From Erwinia pyri (GTDB taxonomy: Bacteria; Pseudomonadota; Gammaproteobacteria; Enterobacterales; Enterobacteriaceae): a DNA stretch of 64,000 nt. Made by a program: the position numbers and the translations under genes. The stretch spans positions 3,720,001 to 3,784,000 of the forward strand of contig NZ_CP132353.1 of assembly GCF_030758455.1 (NCBI RefSeq). The letters run 5' to 3'. Under the pieces are notes generated by a model. That model had not been told where the DNA came from and did no database searches. It saw only the letters and a list, made by a program, of their open reading frames with translations. Shown piece by piece: positions 22,724 through 33,205 of this stretch. The stretch's first letter is position 1. The number at the start of each line of letters is the position of its first letter.

Positions 22724-24078
22724 GTTCCATTCTCCTGTAAGCTCTGTACTACCTGCTCCATGGCGGCACTACGTGAACCTTTAACTAAAATAGTGATAAC
22801 GGCATGCTCAGCGAGCAGCGCCTGAAGGCGTGCGGTGATGGCCGCCTTGTCCTGAAGATGTTCGCCTGTTCCGCTGGCTTTACTAATGATGTGACTCAAC
22901 TTTCCGGTGCTTAATACTTTATCGATGCCTGCCAGGCGAGCCGCTTCGCCCACCTCACGGTGACACTCTTCAGCCTCATCACCCAGCTCAGCCATGTCGC
23001 CTACCACCATCACCCGGTAGCCAGGCATCTCGGCCAGCACCTGAGCTGCCGCAGTCATTGACCCTACGTTGGCGTTATAGCTGTCATCCAGCAGCAGTTT
23101 ATTTTCCGCTAACAGCACCGGGAACAGACGGCCAGGTACCGCTTTAAGATGGGTTAAGCCTTTCTGAATGGCGCTTAACGGCGCATCGACCGAGAGGGCC
23201 AGCGCCGCTGCCGCCAGCGCATTGGCGATGTTATGGCGCCCCGGCAGCGGCAGCTGGATGGCAACGCTGCCCGCAGGCGTCATCATCACGAAATGGGTGC
23301 CGGTACTGGTGACCTGGACATCTGTCGCGGTGAAATCACTGTCGGCCTGCGGTTCCGATGAGAAACGCCACACGGTTTTACTGTGCAGGGTGTTCTGCCA
23401 GTGCGGCCAGTCGTTGCTGTCCGCATTTAAGATAGCCGTGCCGTTAACCGGCAAGCCCTGGAAAATCTCCCCTTTGGCTTTCGCCACGCCCGCCAGCGAA
23501 CCAAATCCCTCCAGATGCGCCGCCGCCAGGTTATTCACCAGCGCGGACTCAGGCCGGGTAATATTGGTGGTGTAAGCGATCTCGCCCTGATGGTTAGCGC
23601 CTAACTCAATCACCGCATAGCGGTGCTGTTCGTTAAGACGCAGCAGGGTAAGCGGAACGCCGATATCGTTATTAAGGTTGCCCGCGGTATAGAGGGTTTC
23701 ACCACATTCCCGCAGAATAGCGGCGGTCATCTCTTTGACAGAGGTCTTACCGGAAGAGCCGGTCAGCGCCACGATACGGGCCTGGGACTGCTGGCGAACC
23801 CAGCCCGCCAGCTGGCCGAGCGCGATACGTGTGTCCGCCACAACCACCTGCGGCACAGCAACGGGTAAGTGCTTACTAACCAATAGAGCTGCCGAACCGG
23901 CGGCCATCGCATCGCCTGCGAAGTCATGAGCATCAAAACGCTCACCTTTCAGGGCAACGAACAGGCAACCGGCGGTAACTTTGCGCGTGTCGGTAGTGAC
24001 TTCAGCAATAGAAAGGTCGCTACCGTACAGCGTACCTCCCGTCAGCTCTGCCAGCTTTTGCAAAGTGATTGCGATCAT
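22717..24078 (-). CDS. murF: UDP-MurNAc-tripeptide--D-alanyl-D-alanine ligase MurF
   Basis: Adds the D-Ala-D-Ala made by DdlB to the tripeptide precursor. 453 residues. The N-terminal domain has [27 protein letters not shown]; the P-loop TGSSGKTS is at about 106-113; [14 protein letters not shown] and [14 protein letters not shown] are MurF-type motifs. Overlaps murE by 4 bases (ATGA). Confidence 0.97.
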   Translation of the reverse strand: MIAITLQKLAELTGGTLYGSDLSIAEVTTDTRKVTAGCLFVALKGERFDAHDFAGDAMAAGSAALLVSKHLPVAVPQVVVADTRIALGQLAGWVRQQSQARIVALTGSSGKTSVKEMTAAILRECGETLYTAGNLNNDIGVPLTLLRLNEQHRYAVIELGANHQGEIAYTTNITRPESALVNNLAAAHLEGFGSLAGVAKAKGEIFQGLPVNGTAILNADSNDWPHWQNTLHSKTVWRFSSEPQADSDFTATDVQVTSTGTHFVMMTPAGSVAIQLPLPGRHNIANALAAAALALSVDAPLSAIQKGLTHLKAVPGRLFPVLLAENKLLLDDSYNANVGSMTAAAQVLAEMPGYRVMVVGDMAELGDEAEECHREVGEAARLAGIDKVLSTGKLSHIISKASGTGEHLQDKAAITARLQALLAEHAVITILVKGSRSAAMEQVVQSLQENGTC

Positions 24079-25562
24079 GCCATCACCCCCAATAAACGGG
24101 CGACCGTGTTACGGTCTGAGTAATCCAACCGACGCGTGCCGACAATCTGGTAATCCTCATGGCCTTTTCCGGCCACCAGCACGATGTCCCCTTCCTGCGC
24201 CTGCATAACCGTGTTAGTGACGGCTTCCGCCCGGCCTGAGACAACGCGGGCACGGCCTGCATCCAGCAGCCCGGAGAGAATATCGGCCACGATGGCGGCA
24301 GGATCTTCGCTGCGCGGGTTGTCGTCGGTAATCACCACAATGTCAGAAAATTGCTCGGCAATGGCACCCATTAACGGACGCTTGCCTTTGTCACGATCGC
24401 CGCCGCAGCCAAAGACGCACCACAGTTTACCGGTGCAGTGCAGACGGGCCGCCTCCAGCGCTTTTTCTAAAGCATCAGGCGTATGCGCGTAATCGACCAC
24501 TACCGTCGGCTTACCCGGCGCATTGAACACTTCCATACGCCCGGTTACCGGCTGAAGCTGACTCCCGGTGGCGATTAACGATGCCAGCGGATAGCCCAGC
24601 GCCAGCAGCGTGCCCAGCGCAACCAGCAGGTTGCTGACGTTGAATGCGCCCATCAGGCGGCTTTCAATTTCCCCTTCGCCCCAGCTGGAGTCGAAGCGGA
24701 GGGTGGCACCGTTGTCGTGATACTTCACGTTAGTGGCTTTCAGCCAGCGCCCATGACAACCCGGCTGCAGGTTATCTTCCAGGGTCACGGCCACGGCGTC
24801 CGGCAGCTGTTGCAACCAGCGGCGGCCCACTTCATCATCGGCGTTGATAATCGCCTGGCCTACCTGATGCTCGGAGAACAGCAGCCATTTCGCGGCTTCG
24901 TAGCGCGTCATGTCGCCGTGATAATCGAGATGGTCGCGGCTCAGATTGGTAAAAGCAGCGGCAGCAAAAGGCAGCGCAGCCACACGGTGCTGAACCAGCC
25001 CATGAGAGGATATTTCCATGGCGGCCAGCGTCGCGCCCTGCTCAACCAGTGCGTGCAGCGTGTGCTGGATATCCACTGCCGATCCGGTGGTATTTTCCGT
25101 CGGCACAAGATGGCCATACAGTCCGTTGCCAACGGTTCCCATCACCGCGCCCGTTTCTCCCAAAAGCTGGCCCCACTGCGCCAGCAGCTGGGTGGTGGTG
25201 GTTTTCCCGTTGGTGCCGGTCACGCCAATCAGACGAAGTTTTTCGCCCGGCTGCTGATAGAAGCGGCCTGCCAGCGCGGAAAGACGCTGTGAAAGTTGTG
25301 CGAGATAAATGACCGGAACACCATGTTTTTCAGCGATATGACCATCTTCGGCCTCACCTTCCGCTTCGGCAATGACGGCAGCTACGCCCTGAGCGATAGC
25401 CTGTGAAATAAAGCGGCGCCCATCTGCCGCATGGCCTTTAATAGCGACAAACAGATCGCCGGATGCCGCCAGACGGCTGTCCAGGATCATTTCATGCAGC
25501 GCCCGCTCAGGTGCCGCAGGCACCCACGGGGCAAGTAAGTCGCGCAGGCTACGATCGGTCAC
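24075..25562 (-). CDS. murE: UDP-MurNAc-L-Ala-D-Glu--meso-diaminopimelate ligase MurE
   Basis: Adds meso-diaminopimelate to the precursor. 495 residues, the E. coli length. The start is a GTG preceded by AGAGGG and gives [15 protein letters not shown]; it overlaps the ftsI end by 14 bases, the arrangement I recall for E. coli. An in-frame ATG further upstream would add 21 residues without family match. P-loop TGTNGKTT at about 115-122. The DDNPR motif that selects diaminopimelate rather than lysine is present ([12 protein letters not shown]). Confidence 0.96.
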   Translation of the reverse strand: MTDRSLRDLLAPWVPAAPERALHEMILDSRLAASGDLFVAIKGHAADGRRFISQAIAQGVAAVIAEAEGEAEDGHIAEKHGVPVIYLAQLSQRLSALAGRFYQQPGEKLRLIGVTGTNGKTTTTQLLAQWGQLLGETGAVMGTVGNGLYGHLVPTENTTGSAVDIQHTLHALVEQGATLAAMEISSHGLVQHRVAALPFAAAAFTNLSRDHLDYHGDMTRYEAAKWLLFSEHQVGQAIINADDEVGRRWLQQLPDAVAVTLEDNLQPGCHGRWLKATNVKYHDNGATLRFDSSWGEGEIESRLMGAFNVSNLLVALGTLLALGYPLASLIATGSQLQPVTGRMEVFNAPGKPTVVVDYAHTPDALEKALEAARLHCTGKLWCVFGCGGDRDKGKRPLMGAIAEQFSDIVVITDDNPRSEDPAAIVADILSGLLDAGRARVVSGRAEAVTNTVMQAQEGDIVLVAGKGHEDYQIVGTRRLDYSDRNTVARLLGVMA

Positions 25563-27315
25563 TGGATCCCTCTCTTCTGTTCTCTGCCATCTCGTTTTTA
25601 TCTGTCGGGGCGGGTGGCAGCGCATCAGGCTCGATGTTCATGGTGCGCAACACGCCGCCCATGATGGCGCCAAACACCGGTGCAGAGACTGCACCACCGT
25701 AATATTTGCCAGCCTGGGGATCGTTGATCACCACAACCAGCGCAAAACGAGGACGGCTTGCAGGCGCAACGCCTGCGGTATAAGCGATATATTTATTGAC
25801 GTAACGCCCATCCGGCCCAACTTTCTTCGCCGTACCGGTCTTGATGGCGATGCGATAACCTTTGATAGCTGCCTTCACGCCGCCGCCGCCCGGGAGCGCT
25901 ACGCTCTCCATCATGTGCATCACGGTACGAACCAGCTCTTCAGGGAAGACGCGCTGACCCGACACAGGCGGATCAACTTTGGTAATCGACAGCGGGCGGA
26001 AGACGCCATAGCTGCCGATCGTGGCGTAGACTCGCGCTAACTGTAACGGCGTTACCATTAGCCCATAGCCGAAAGAGAAGGTGGCCCTCTCTATGTCAGA
26101 CCACCGTTGTTTTTGAGGATATAAGCCACTGCTTTCTCCGACCAACCCCAAATTGGTCGCCTTTCCCAATCCAAAGCGCGCGTAAGTATCTACCAGCGCT
26201 GAGGATGGCATCGCTAACGCCAGCTTTGACACACCGACGTTACTCGATTTCTGCAAAACCCCGGTCAGGGTCAGTTCGTTATAGCGCGCCACATCTTTGA
26301 TTTCATGGCCGTTAACGCGATAAGGAACGGTATTCAGTACGCTATTTTCTTTTACCACACCGTGCTGCAGGGCGGTCATCACCACCATCGGCTTGACGGT
26401 TGAACCCGGCTCGAAGATGTCGGTGATGGCGCGGTTACGCATCACATCTTTGGTCGTACCGGTGAGGTTGTTCGGGTTATAAGCCGGACTGTTAGCCATC
26501 GCCAGCACTTCACCGGTATTAACATCCACCAGTACCGCCGTGCCAGACTCCGCTTTGTTAAAAGCAACGGCATTGTTGAGTTCGCGGTAGACCAGCGCCT
26601 GCAGGCGCTCATCAATGCTCAGGGCAAGATTGTGTGCAGCCCGGCTGTCCACAGAGGAGATATCTTCAATAACGCGGCCAAACCGGTCTTTACGCACCGT
26701 GCGCTCGCCGGGCTGGCCGGTCAGCCACTTATCAAAGCTTTTTTCAACGCCCTCAATGCCCTGACCATCAATGTTGGTAAAGCCGATCAGATGCGAGGTT
26801 ACCTGGCCCGCCGGATAATAGCGGCGGGACTCTTCACGCAGGAAGATACCAGGCAGCTTAAGCTTTTTGATGTAGTCGCCAATTGCCGGGTTCACCTGAC
26901 GGGCCAGATAGACAAACCGCCCTTTAGGGTTGGCGTTAACGCGCGCAGCGAGCTGATCAAGGGGGATAGAGAGCGCATCTGAAAGGGCTTTCCAGCGGCT
27001 GTCGAGCGTAATACCGCCCTTATCGTGAAGTTCTTTCGGATCGGCCCAGATAGCATTCACCGGGACACTTACCGCCAGAGGGCGACCCGCGCGGTCGGTA
27101 ATCATGCCGCGGGCGGTGGGAACGGCCTGGACGCGCAGCGAACGCATATCACCTTCCCGAACCAGCTTATCGGGATTGATAACCTGCAGATAAGCGACGC
27201 GGGAAAGCAGCCCGCCCAGTGCGAGTAAAATGCAGCCGCACAGCAACGCAAAACGCCAGCTGACAAAGCTGGCCTGATCTTCATTGCGCTTTAACTTCTT
27301 AGCTGCGGGTTTCAT
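25549..27315 (-). CDS. ftsI: Penicillin-binding protein 3, septal transpeptidase FtsI
   Basis: Division-specific transpeptidase partnered with FtsW. 588 residues from [17 protein letters not shown], matching E. coli in length; the upstream in-frame extension of 45 codons overlaps ftsL and is not used. A short cytoplasmic tail is followed by one membrane helix ([20 protein letters not shown], about 22-41). Penicillin-binding motifs: S305-T-V-K308, S357-S-N359 and K492-T-G494. The C-terminus ends in codons that overlap the murE start. Confidence 0.97.
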   Translation of the reverse strand: MKPAAKKLKRNEDQASFVSWRFALLCGCILLALGGLLSRVAYLQVINPDKLVREGDMRSLRVQAVPTARGMITDRAGRPLAVSVPVNAIWADPKELHDKGGITLDSRWKALSDALSIPLDQLAARVNANPKGRFVYLARQVNPAIGDYIKKLKLPGIFLREESRRYYPAGQVTSHLIGFTNIDGQGIEGVEKSFDKWLTGQPGERTVRKDRFGRVIEDISSVDSRAAHNLALSIDERLQALVYRELNNAVAFNKAESGTAVLVDVNTGEVLAMANSPAYNPNNLTGTTKDVMRNRAITDIFEPGSTVKPMVVMTALQHGVVKENSVLNTVPYRVNGHEIKDVARYNELTLTGVLQKSSNVGVSKLALAMPSSALVDTYARFGLGKATNLGLVGESSGLYPQKQRWSDIERATFSFGYGLMVTPLQLARVYATIGSYGVFRPLSITKVDPPVSGQRVFPEELVRTVMHMMESVALPGGGGVKAAIKGYRIAIKTGTAKKVGPDGRYVNKYIAYTAGVAPASRPRFALVVVINDPQAGKYYGGAVSAPVFGAIMGGVLRTMNIEPDALPPAPTDKNEMAENRREGSSDRS

Positions 27316-27323
27316 TCCATCCC

Positions 27324-27644
27324 TTATGGTTGTACCACGATGTTTTCCTGCGAAGGATCGACGTGCTGCATTTGCAGTTTTTCCGTTGCCGTCCTCTCCA
27401 CGCGGCTGTGATCGCCGAGGGCATTCTCTTCCAGAATCAGGTTGCGCCACTCAATATCGAGCGCATCCCGTTCCAGCACTAACTGTTCGCGCTGAGCGGT
27501 CAGCAGGCGCGTTTTATGCGCCGTGGTAACCACCAGAACCGCGGAGACCAGCACGGCAACGGCCAGGATAAGCGGGATTTTACCGTGACGAAGAATATCG
27601 CCGCCGATAACGCCCGGCAGGCTGTGCCGCTCGTTGCCAATCAT
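27324..27644 (-). CDS. ftsL: Cell division protein FtsL
   Basis: Small bitopic divisome protein that forms a coiled-coil complex with FtsB and binds FtsQ. 106 residues: cytoplasmic [16 protein letters not shown], one membrane helix ([21 protein letters not shown]), then a periplasmic heptad region ([20 protein letters not shown]) and the conserved tail [15 protein letters not shown]. About 15 residues shorter at the N-terminus than the 121-residue E. coli protein: an in-frame TGA lies five codons upstream of the ATG, so no longer form is possible. Overlaps rsmH by 4 bases (ATGA). Confidence 0.95.
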   Translation of the reverse strand: MIGNERHSLPGVIGGDILRHGKIPLILAVAVLVSAVLVVTTAHKTRLLTAQREQLVLERDALDIEWRNLILEENALGDHSRVERTATEKLQMQHVDPSQENIVVQP

Positions 27645-28582
27645 GACGCCGTCCGTTCAGCAATACGCAGAACCGAGCTGCGGGCGCGCGGGTTTTCCGC
27701 CACTTCCCTTTCACCAGGCATCATTTTGCCCAGCGCCTTCAGATGACGGCCACCCAGCTTGCTCAGCTGCGCTTCTGTCATCGGGATCCCGGCGGGGATC
27801 TGCGGACCGCGGCTCTGCTCACGCATAAAGCGTTTTACGATCCGATCTTCCAGCGAATGGAAACTGATCACAGAGAGACGCCCCTCGGGCGCCAGCGCGG
27901 AAAGCGATCCTTTCAGCGCCTTTTCAATTTCTTCCAGCTCGCTGTTCACCCAGATACGGATCGCCTGAAAACTGCGCGTGGCTGGATGCTTGAACTTATC
28001 TTTCACCGGTGTTGCGACGTAAATCACATCAGCAAGCTCTTTTGTCCGGGTCATGGGCTGTTCACGATTGCGCTCAACGATGGCGCGGGCGATACGTTTG
28101 GCAAACCGCTCTTCGCCGAAGGTCTTCAATACAAAGGCAATGTCGCTCTCTTCCGCCTGAAGAAGCCACTGTGCGGCAGAGAGACCTTTGGTCGGATCCA
28201 TGCGCATATCCAGCGGACCGTCGCGCATGAAGGAGAAGCCGCGTTCAGCATCGTCAAGCTGCGGTGAAGAGACGCCAAGATCCAGCAAAATACCGTCGAT
28301 CTTTCCGCTCAGCCCCCGCTCTTCAACGTACTCTGCCAGCGCCGAAAATGGACCATGAATAATAGTAAAGCGTGGATCTGAAATCTCCGCTGCGGCGGCA
28401 ATAGCCTGTGGGTCACGGTCAATAGCATAGAGACGGCCCTGCTCTCCCAGCTGTGAGAGGATCAGGCGCGAATGTCCACCCCGGCCAAAGGTGCCATCGA
28501 GATAGATGCCGTCAGACTTGATCTTAAGGCCGTTGACCGCCTCATCTAACAGCACCGTGGTATGTTTGAAATTTTCCTGCAT
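27641..28582 (-). CDS. rsmH: 16S rRNA (cytosine-1402-N4)-methyltransferase RsmH
   Basis: SAM-dependent methyltransferase (formerly MraW) that N4-methylates C1402 in the 16S rRNA decoding centre. 313 residues. N-terminus [16 protein letters not shown] motif [32 protein letters not shown]; and [17 protein letters not shown], with [15 protein letters not shown] near the C-terminus. Second gene of the dcw cluster, 2 bases after mraZ. Confidence 0.97.
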   Translation of the reverse strand: MQENFKHTTVLLDEAVNGLKIKSDGIYLDGTFGRGGHSRLILSQLGEQGRLYAIDRDPQAIAAAAEISDPRFTIIHGPFSALAEYVEERGLSGKIDGILLDLGVSSPQLDDAERGFSFMRDGPLDMRMDPTKGLSAAQWLLQAEESDIAFVLKTFGEERFAKRIARAIVERNREQPMTRTKELADVIYVATPVKDKFKHPATRSFQAIRIWVNSELEEIEKALKGSLSALAPEGRLSVISFHSLEDRIVKRFMREQSRGPQIPAGIPMTEAQLSKLGGRHLKALGKMMPGEREVAENPRARSSVLRIAERTAS

Positions 28583-28584
28583 AG

Positions 28585-29043
28585 CTATAATGACAAATCC
28601 TGCAAGCGCTCAGAAAGCGGGTCCTGAGTCGACTGCTCTGCGTCAATATCCTCCCTGACTTGTTGATACCAGGTCTGTTCATCCCACAGCTCAAATTTAT
28701 TGAACTGCCCAACCAGCATCACTTCTTTGGTCAGGTTCGCATGCTGGCGTAGCGTGGTAGCTACCAACAGGCGCCCTGCATTATCCATCTGACACTCGCT
28801 GGCATGTCCCAGTAACAGGCGCTGAACACGGCGCTCTGCGGGATTCATGCTCGATAAGCGAGCCAGTTTACGTTCAATAATTTCCCATTCGGGCAGGGTA
28901 TAAAGCAGCAGGCATGGCTGGTGAAGGTCAATGGTACAGACCATTTGCCCCTGTGATTCCCCGATCAGCGTTTCGCGATAGCGCGTAGGTACGGCGAGCC
29001 GACCTTTACTGTCGAGATTGACTAACGTTGCCCCACGGAACAT
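28585..29043 (-). CDS. mraZ: Transcriptional regulator MraZ
   Basis: AbrB-fold DNA-binding protein that represses the dcw operon in E. coli. 152 residues with two SpoVT/AbrB repeats: [18 protein letters not shown] near the N-terminus and [19 protein letters not shown] in the second half. First gene of the cluster. Its promoter region carries a 10-base-periodic set of GTGGG/GTGGT repeats that are its expected operator, so autorepression is likely. Confidence 0.96.
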   Translation of the reverse strand: MFRGATLVNLDSKGRLAVPTRYRETLIGESQGQMVCTIDLHQPCLLLYTLPEWEIIERKLARLSSMNPAERRVQRLLLGHASECQMDNAGRLLVATTLRQHANLTKEVMLVGQFNKFELWDEQTWYQQVREDIDAEQSTQDPLSERLQDLSL

Positions 29044-29064
29044 GCCAGTCTCACCCTCCGATTT

Positions 29065-29098
29065 CCCCTGTTCACCACTTTACACCACAAATTCCCAC
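29065..29098 (-). promoter_or_regulatory. MraZ operator repeats
   Basis: Read on the minus strand there are three direct repeats at exact 10-base steps, GTGGGAATTT, GTGGTGTAAA and GTGGTGAACA, followed in register by GGGG. This matches the known MraZ site of TGGGN boxes separated by 5-base spacers. They lie between the -10 element and the mraZ ATG, so bound MraZ would block early transcription. Confidence 0.8.
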
Positions 29099-29104
29099 CG
29101 AGGG

Positions 29105-29134
29105 AGTTTACGGAGCGGAGGAAATCATTGTCAA
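29105..29134 (-). promoter_or_regulatory. Pmra, main promoter of the dcw cluster
   Basis: On the minus strand a perfect -35 TTGACA and a -10 TAAACT are spaced by 18 bases, directly upstream of the MraZ repeats and about 62 bases from the mraZ ATG. Position and context match the known Pmra. Confidence 0.75.
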
Positions 29135-29552
29135 GCCGCCAGCTCCCGCAAAGAGAATTATTTCTTTAGCCGTTAAAATGAGGGAGGAGTTAAAAAGAAT
29201 GGGATTTCGTAAAGAATTCAAAAATAAACTAATGAATAGTGGCAGGAATTTTTGCGCAAAAATGAGTTTGTTCAAAAATATGCCACCGCTGCACTTTCAG
29301 GCCTGGGCCTGTAGCGCTGCGACGTGGGCGGCATTTTAGGGTATTTCCTAAGGTAAGCCTACCCTCTTCACGCCGCGCCTGCGCTTAAGCCGCGCTGATT
29401 GTCCTGAATTTTTAATAATTGCACGGATTTAGATAAAGACAATCAGGCAGGCTTGTTGCCTTTACTTTTATTTACGTGAAAAAGTGAGAATGAAAAGTAC
29501 AAAAACTATTAAAGGGAAAAATTTCATCACTGGCGAGAAGTTAATTGAAATG
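29135..29552. other. Non-coding gap between cra and mraZ
   Basis: About 420 bases with no convincing gene. A plus-strand open frame that enters from the mraZ start has no family features. The segments near 29190-29260 and 29400-29540 are AT-rich. A short inverted repeat, AGGGTA (29338-29343) and TACCCT (29360-29365), surrounds the palindrome CCTAAGG. Nothing else recognised. Confidence 0.6.
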
Positions 29553-29578
29553 AAAAAAAGGCAGCGGGCTGCCTTTTT
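29553..29578 (-). terminator. Intrinsic terminator of cra
   Basis: GGCAG and CTGCC with a CGGG loop, flanked by A7 and T5, form an extended symmetrical hairpin ending 12 bases past the cra stop codon. On the minus strand the stem is followed by TTTTTTT. Confidence 0.88.
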
Positions 29579-29589
29579 ATGTAGAAATG

Positions 29590-30600
29590 TTAACTAACCT
29601 TGCGGCTTAACCGTCCGCGACGATAAAGATTACGGCGAATGCGCGTTAATCCCGGCTTCGGTTTACGCGGCTCATCCAGGCTTGCCAGCACTAACTCCAG
29701 CACCCGTTCAGCTACATCCCGGTGACGCTGGCCCACCGCAAGCACAGGACAATCAAGGAAATCCAGCAGCTCATGATCGCCGAAAGTGGCGATGGCTAAA
29801 TCGCTGGGCAGGCGCCCTTCACGCTTAAGCGTGACGTCCATTACGCCCTGCAGCAGACCAAAGGAGGTGGTGAAGAGCGCATCGGGCATCTCATGGGTTT
29901 CCAGCCATTTTTCAAACAGCGCCGCGGCAGCTGTGCGTTCGAAGCTGTTAGCGTAGATATAATCGATGGTTCGCTCATCCCCTTTCCACGCCTCCCGGAA
30001 GCCCATCTCGCGCAGAAAACTGACAGAAAGCTCCGGTAAAGCGCCCATAAAGAGCACGGAATTTACCGGCTGCTTACGCAATTCAGCTGCCAGCATCTCC
30101 GCATCATCCTGATCGGCCCCTACTACGCTGGTGAAGTGTTCACGATCCAGCGCACGGTCCAGCGCAACAATCGGTAAGGGATCGTTAACCCAGCGCTGAT
30201 AGAAAGGGTGTTCAGGCGGTAACGAGGTTGAGACAATAATGGCATCGACCTGCCGCTGAAGCAGGTGCTCTACGCAGCGCATTTCGTTATCAGGCTGATC
30301 TTCAGAACAGGCAATCAGCAGCTGATAGCCACGCTGGCGAGCCTGTCGCTCCAGATAGTTAGCGATACGTGTATAGCTGGTATTCTCCAAATCGGGAATA
30401 ACCAGTCCTATTGAACGGGTCCGTCCTGCACGAAGGCCTGCCGCCACCGCATTGGGGTGGTAATTATGCTCACGCACCACCGCCATAACTTTCTCGACAG
30501 TTTTGTCGCTGACACGATACTGCTTGGCTTTGCCATTGATAACATAGCTGGCCGTCGTGCGCGACACACCGGCCAGGCGCGCAATTTCATCCAGTTTCAC
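29590..30600 (-). CDS. cra: Catabolite repressor/activator Cra (FruR)
   Basis: LacI-family regulator of carbon flow, relieved by fructose 1-phosphate. 336 residues against 334 in E. coli. The N-terminal helix-turn-helix is [29 protein letters not shown] (about 3-31), with the hinge helix [22 protein letters not shown]. The C-terminal periplasmic-binding-like domain includes [18 protein letters not shown] and [13 protein letters not shown]. It is transcribed alone between the ilvH terminator and its own terminator. The leader contains a tight hairpin described separately. Confidence 0.96.
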   Translation of the reverse strand: MKLDEIARLAGVSRTTASYVINGKAKQYRVSDKTVEKVMAVVREHNYHPNAVAAGLRAGRTRSIGLVIPDLENTSYTRIANYLERQARQRGYQLLIACSEDQPDNEMRCVEHLLQRQVDAIIVSTSLPPEHPFYQRWVNDPLPIVALDRALDREHFTSVVGADQDDAEMLAAELRKQPVNSVLFMGALPELSVSFLREMGFREAWKGDERTIDYIYANSFERTAAAALFEKWLETHEMPDALFTTSFGLLQGVMDVTLKREGRLPSDLAIATFGDHELLDFLDCPVLAVGQRHRDVAERVLELVLASLDEPRKPKPGLTRIRRNLYRRGRLSRKVS

Positions 30601-30635
30601 AATATCCCCACGCTTACGCCAGAATGGCGCAGAAA

Positions 30636-30654
30636 ATAGCCGCGTCGCGGCTAT
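30636..30654 (-). other. Terminator-like hairpin in the cra leader
   Basis: A 9-bp palindrome with a single central base (ATAGCCGCG / CGCGGCTAT). On the minus strand it is followed at once by TTTTC, which resembles an intrinsic terminator or attenuator, 36-54 bases upstream of the cra ATG. It could equally be a protein-binding dyad. Confidence 0.6.
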
Positions 30655-30672
30655 GGATAAGACATTTGTTAC

Positions 30673-30701
30673 ATCTAACAGCAGAATAGTTTAGCGAGCA
30701 A
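30673..30701 (-). promoter_or_regulatory. Candidate cra promoter
   Basis: TTGCTC and TTAGAT are spaced by 17 bases on the minus strand, between the ilvH terminator and cra. If right, the leader is about 66 bases long and contains the hairpin at 30636-30654. Confidence 0.42.
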
Positions 30702-30731
30702 CCGCTTTTGCTTCTGCGACAGCTTTCAGAC

Positions 30732-30762
30732 AAAAATAAAAAACCCAGCATTACGCTGGGTT
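30732..30762 (-). terminator. Intrinsic terminator of ilvIH
   Basis: AACCCAGC and GCTGGGTT form an 8-bp stem with a 5-base loop. On the minus strand it is followed by TTTTATTTTT. It starts 31 bases past the ilvH stop codon. Confidence 0.88.
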
Positions 30763-30793
30763 AGCAGAAAGCAAAGCGATACCGTGGCCGCTT

Positions 30794-31285
30794 TTACCGC
30801 ATGATACGGTCGCCGCGGGAAACGCCAACGATGCCGGAACGGGCAACTTCGACAATTTCCGCCACTTCACGAACGGTGTTCAGAAACGCATCCAGCTTGT
30901 CGCTGGTACCGGCAAGCTGAACCGTATAAAGCGAGGGGGTGACATCAACGATTTGCCCGCGGAAGATTTCGGCGCTGCGTTTCACCTCTTCACGGCCGTA
31001 GCCGGTTGCCTGGATTTTCACCAGCATTACTTCACGCTCCACGTAAGCGCCCTGGCCCAGTTCGGTAACGCGCAGAACGTCCACCAGCTTGTGCAGCTGC
31101 TTTTCGATCTGCTCCAGCACTTTCGCATCGCCTACCGTCTGGATAGTCATGCGCGAGAGCGTGGGATCGTCAGTGGGGGCCACGGTCAGGCTCTCAATGT
31201 TGTAGCCACGCTGAGAGAAGAGCCCTACCACGCGGGACAATGCGCCAGATTCGTTTTCCAGCAGTACTGATAAAACACGACGCAT
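30794..31285 (-). CDS. ilvH: Acetolactate synthase III regulatory subunit
   Basis: Small subunit of acetohydroxyacid synthase III; it activates IlvI and confers valine feedback inhibition. 163 residues. The N-terminal ACT domain begins [32 protein letters not shown], and the second ACT-like domain contains [21 protein letters not shown] residues (seen as [17 protein letters not shown]). Two bases follow the ilvI stop, so the pair is an operon. Confidence 0.97.
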   Translation of the reverse strand: MRRVLSVLLENESGALSRVVGLFSQRGYNIESLTVAPTDDPTLSRMTIQTVGDAKVLEQIEKQLHKLVDVLRVTELGQGAYVEREVMLVKIQATGYGREEVKRSAEIFRGQIVDVTPSLYTVQLAGTSDKLDAFLNTVREVAEIVEVARSGIVGVSRGDRIMR

Positions 31286-31287
31286 AA

Positions 31288-33012
31288 TTAAGTCCTCTCC
31301 GTTTTGCTAAGCCACATTTCGTCCATTCCCCCACCGCGGATCTGCATCGGGTAAACGTGTTCCGTCCCGTCGACGTTGACGTCCACGAAGACCAGTCGTC
31401 CTTTGCCCAACGCTTCCAGCGCCTGGGTCAGTTTTGCCTCAAGCTCTTCGGGATGAGTGATGCCAATGCCGACATGGCCGTAGGCTTCCGCCAGCTTCAC
31501 AAAATCGGGCAGCGACTCCATATAAGACTGAGAGTGACGGCCTGAGTAGATCATATCCTGCCACTGTTTCACCATGCCCAGGAAGCGGTTGTTCAGGCTC
31601 AGCACCAGAACCGGCAGGCCGTACTGCAGCGCCGTCGACAGCTCCTGAATGTTCATCTGGATACTGCCGTCACCAGTCACGCAGACCACGGTCTCTTCAG
31701 GCAGCGCCAGCTTCACGCCCAGCGCAGCAGGCAGGCCGAAGCCCATCGTGCCGAGGCCGCCTGAGTTGATCCAGCGACGCGGCTTATCAAACGGATAATA
31801 GAGCGCGGCGAACATCTGATGCTGGCCCACGTCCGAGGTCACATACGCCTCGCCTTTGGTCAGCCGCCAGATAGTTTCAATCACCGCCTGAGGCTTGATT
31901 TTCTCGCTCCCGCGATCGAACTCCAGGCAGTGACGCGAACGCCACTGGTCGATGCTCTGCCACCAGTCGCGAAGGCTGTCGAAATCCTGCTCTTTATCGC
32001 TCTGCCCTAACAGCTCGATCATCTGCGTCAGAACCTGTTTCGCATCGCCGACGATCGGCACATCTGCCGCCACCGTTTTGGAGATAGAAGTCGGATCGAT
32101 ATCGATATGCAGCACCGTGGCGTTCGGGCAATATTTGGCTAAATTATTGGTGGTACGATCGTCAAAACGCACGCCCACGGCAAAAATCACGTCGGCGTTA
32201 TGCATGGTCATGTTGGCTTCATAGGTGCCGTGCATGCCGAGCATCCCCACGCACTGGCGATGAGTTCCCGGGAAAGCGCCAAGCCCCATCAGTGAACAGG
32301 CCACGGGCAGATTCAGCGTTTCCGCTATCTGACGCAGTTCGCCATGACACTCCGCATTAATCACGCCGCCGCCCGCATAGATAACCGGTTTCTTTGCAGC
32401 AAGCAGCGTTTGTAAAGCGCGCTTGATCTGGCCCTTGTGCCCCTGAGTCGTGGGGTTATAAGAGCGCATGCTCACTTCATCTGGCCAGGCGTAAGGCAGT
32501 TTATTGGCCGGATTCATCATATCTTTCGGCAGATCGATAACTACCGGTCCCGGGCGTCCGCTGGCGGCGAGCCAGAACGCTTTCTTCATAATGGTGGGAA
32601 TATCTTCCGCCTGCTTCACCATAAAGCTGTGCTTCACCACCGGGCGGGAGATGCCGACCATGTCGCACTCCTGAAAGGCGTCATAACCAATCAATGAAGA
32701 GGGAACCTGCCCGGAGAGCACCACCAGCGGAATAGAGTCCATATAGGCGGTAGCGATACCGGTAATGGCGTTGGTTGCGCCCGGGCCGGAGGTGACCAGC
32801 ACCACCCCGACGTCGCCGGTAGCACGGGCATAGCCGTCCGCCATATGCACTGCGCCCTGCTCGTGACGGACCAGCACATGATCAATTCCGCCTACGGTTT
32901 GCAGCGCATCATAGATATCAAGTACTGCCCCGCCGGGGTAGCCGAATACATGCTTAACGCCCTGATCGATTAACGATCGGACGACCATCTCGGCTCCTGA
33001 CAACATCTCCAT
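31288..33012 (-). CDS. ilvI: Acetolactate synthase III catalytic subunit
   Basis: Thiamine-diphosphate enzyme that condenses two pyruvates, or pyruvate with 2-oxobutyrate, in branched-chain amino acid synthesis. 574 residues, E. coli length. The catalytic Glu is in [37 protein letters not shown] follows; the ThDP-binding motif is [29 protein letters not shown]. The N-terminus [19 protein letters not shown] matches the family. The leader upstream holds two hairpins. Confidence 0.97.
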   Translation of the reverse strand: MEMLSGAEMVVRSLIDQGVKHVFGYPGGAVLDIYDALQTVGGIDHVLVRHEQGAVHMADGYARATGDVGVVLVTSGPGATNAITGIATAYMDSIPLVVLSGQVPSSLIGYDAFQECDMVGISRPVVKHSFMVKQAEDIPTIMKKAFWLAASGRPGPVVIDLPKDMMNPANKLPYAWPDEVSMRSYNPTTQGHKGQIKRALQTLLAAKKPVIYAGGGVINAECHGELRQIAETLNLPVACSLMGLGAFPGTHRQCVGMLGMHGTYEANMTMHNADVIFAVGVRFDDRTTNNLAKYCPNATVLHIDIDPTSISKTVAADVPIVGDAKQVLTQMIELLGQSDKEQDFDSLRDWWQSIDQWRSRHCLEFDRGSEKIKPQAVIETIWRLTKGEAYVTSDVGQHQMFAALYYPFDKPRRWINSGGLGTMGFGLPAALGVKLALPEETVVCVTGDGSIQMNIQELSTALQYGLPVLVLSLNNRFLGMVKQWQDMIYSGRHSQSYMESLPDFVKLAEAYGHVGIGITHPEELEAKLTQALEALGKGRLVFVDVNVDGTEHVYPMQIRGGGMDEMWLSKTERT

Positions 33013-33106
33013 TTTTGCCTCCAGGCTTTAAGGTGGTGATTTATCCGCTCAGCTCCTGAAAATGGAGAACGAGGGCGAATAAGGTCAAAACCTGTGTTTA
33101 TGCAAA

Positions 33107-33152
33107 GACGCTGGAAATCATTTCCAGCGTCCGGGTACAGGGTGAATCCCTG
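33107..33152 (-). other. Paired hairpins in the ilvI leader
   Basis: 33107-33131 is a perfect 11-bp stem (GACGCTGGAAA / TTTCCAGCGTC) with a 3-base loop. Next to it, 33138-33152 forms CAGGG / CCCTG with a 5-base loop. On the minus strand both lie between the likely ilvI promoter and the ilvI start; only TTT follows the large stem, so it is not a typical terminator. Confidence 0.6.
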
Positions 33153-33176
33153 GCTATTTTTATGCGTTGATGAAAT

Positions 33177-33205
33177 ACCATAACCGTAGAAAAGTTAGCA
33201 GGCAA
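33177..33205 (-). promoter_or_regulatory. Candidate ilvI promoter
   Basis: On the minus strand TTGCCT and TATGGT are spaced by 17 bases, about 165 bases before the ilvI ATG. In E. coli this operon is activated by Lrp; Lrp sites cannot be confirmed by eye here. Confidence 0.4.

Noticed and set aside
29028..29339. 103-codon plus-strand frame upstream of mraZ
   Set aside because: Covers Pmra and the MraZ operator and has no protein-like features.
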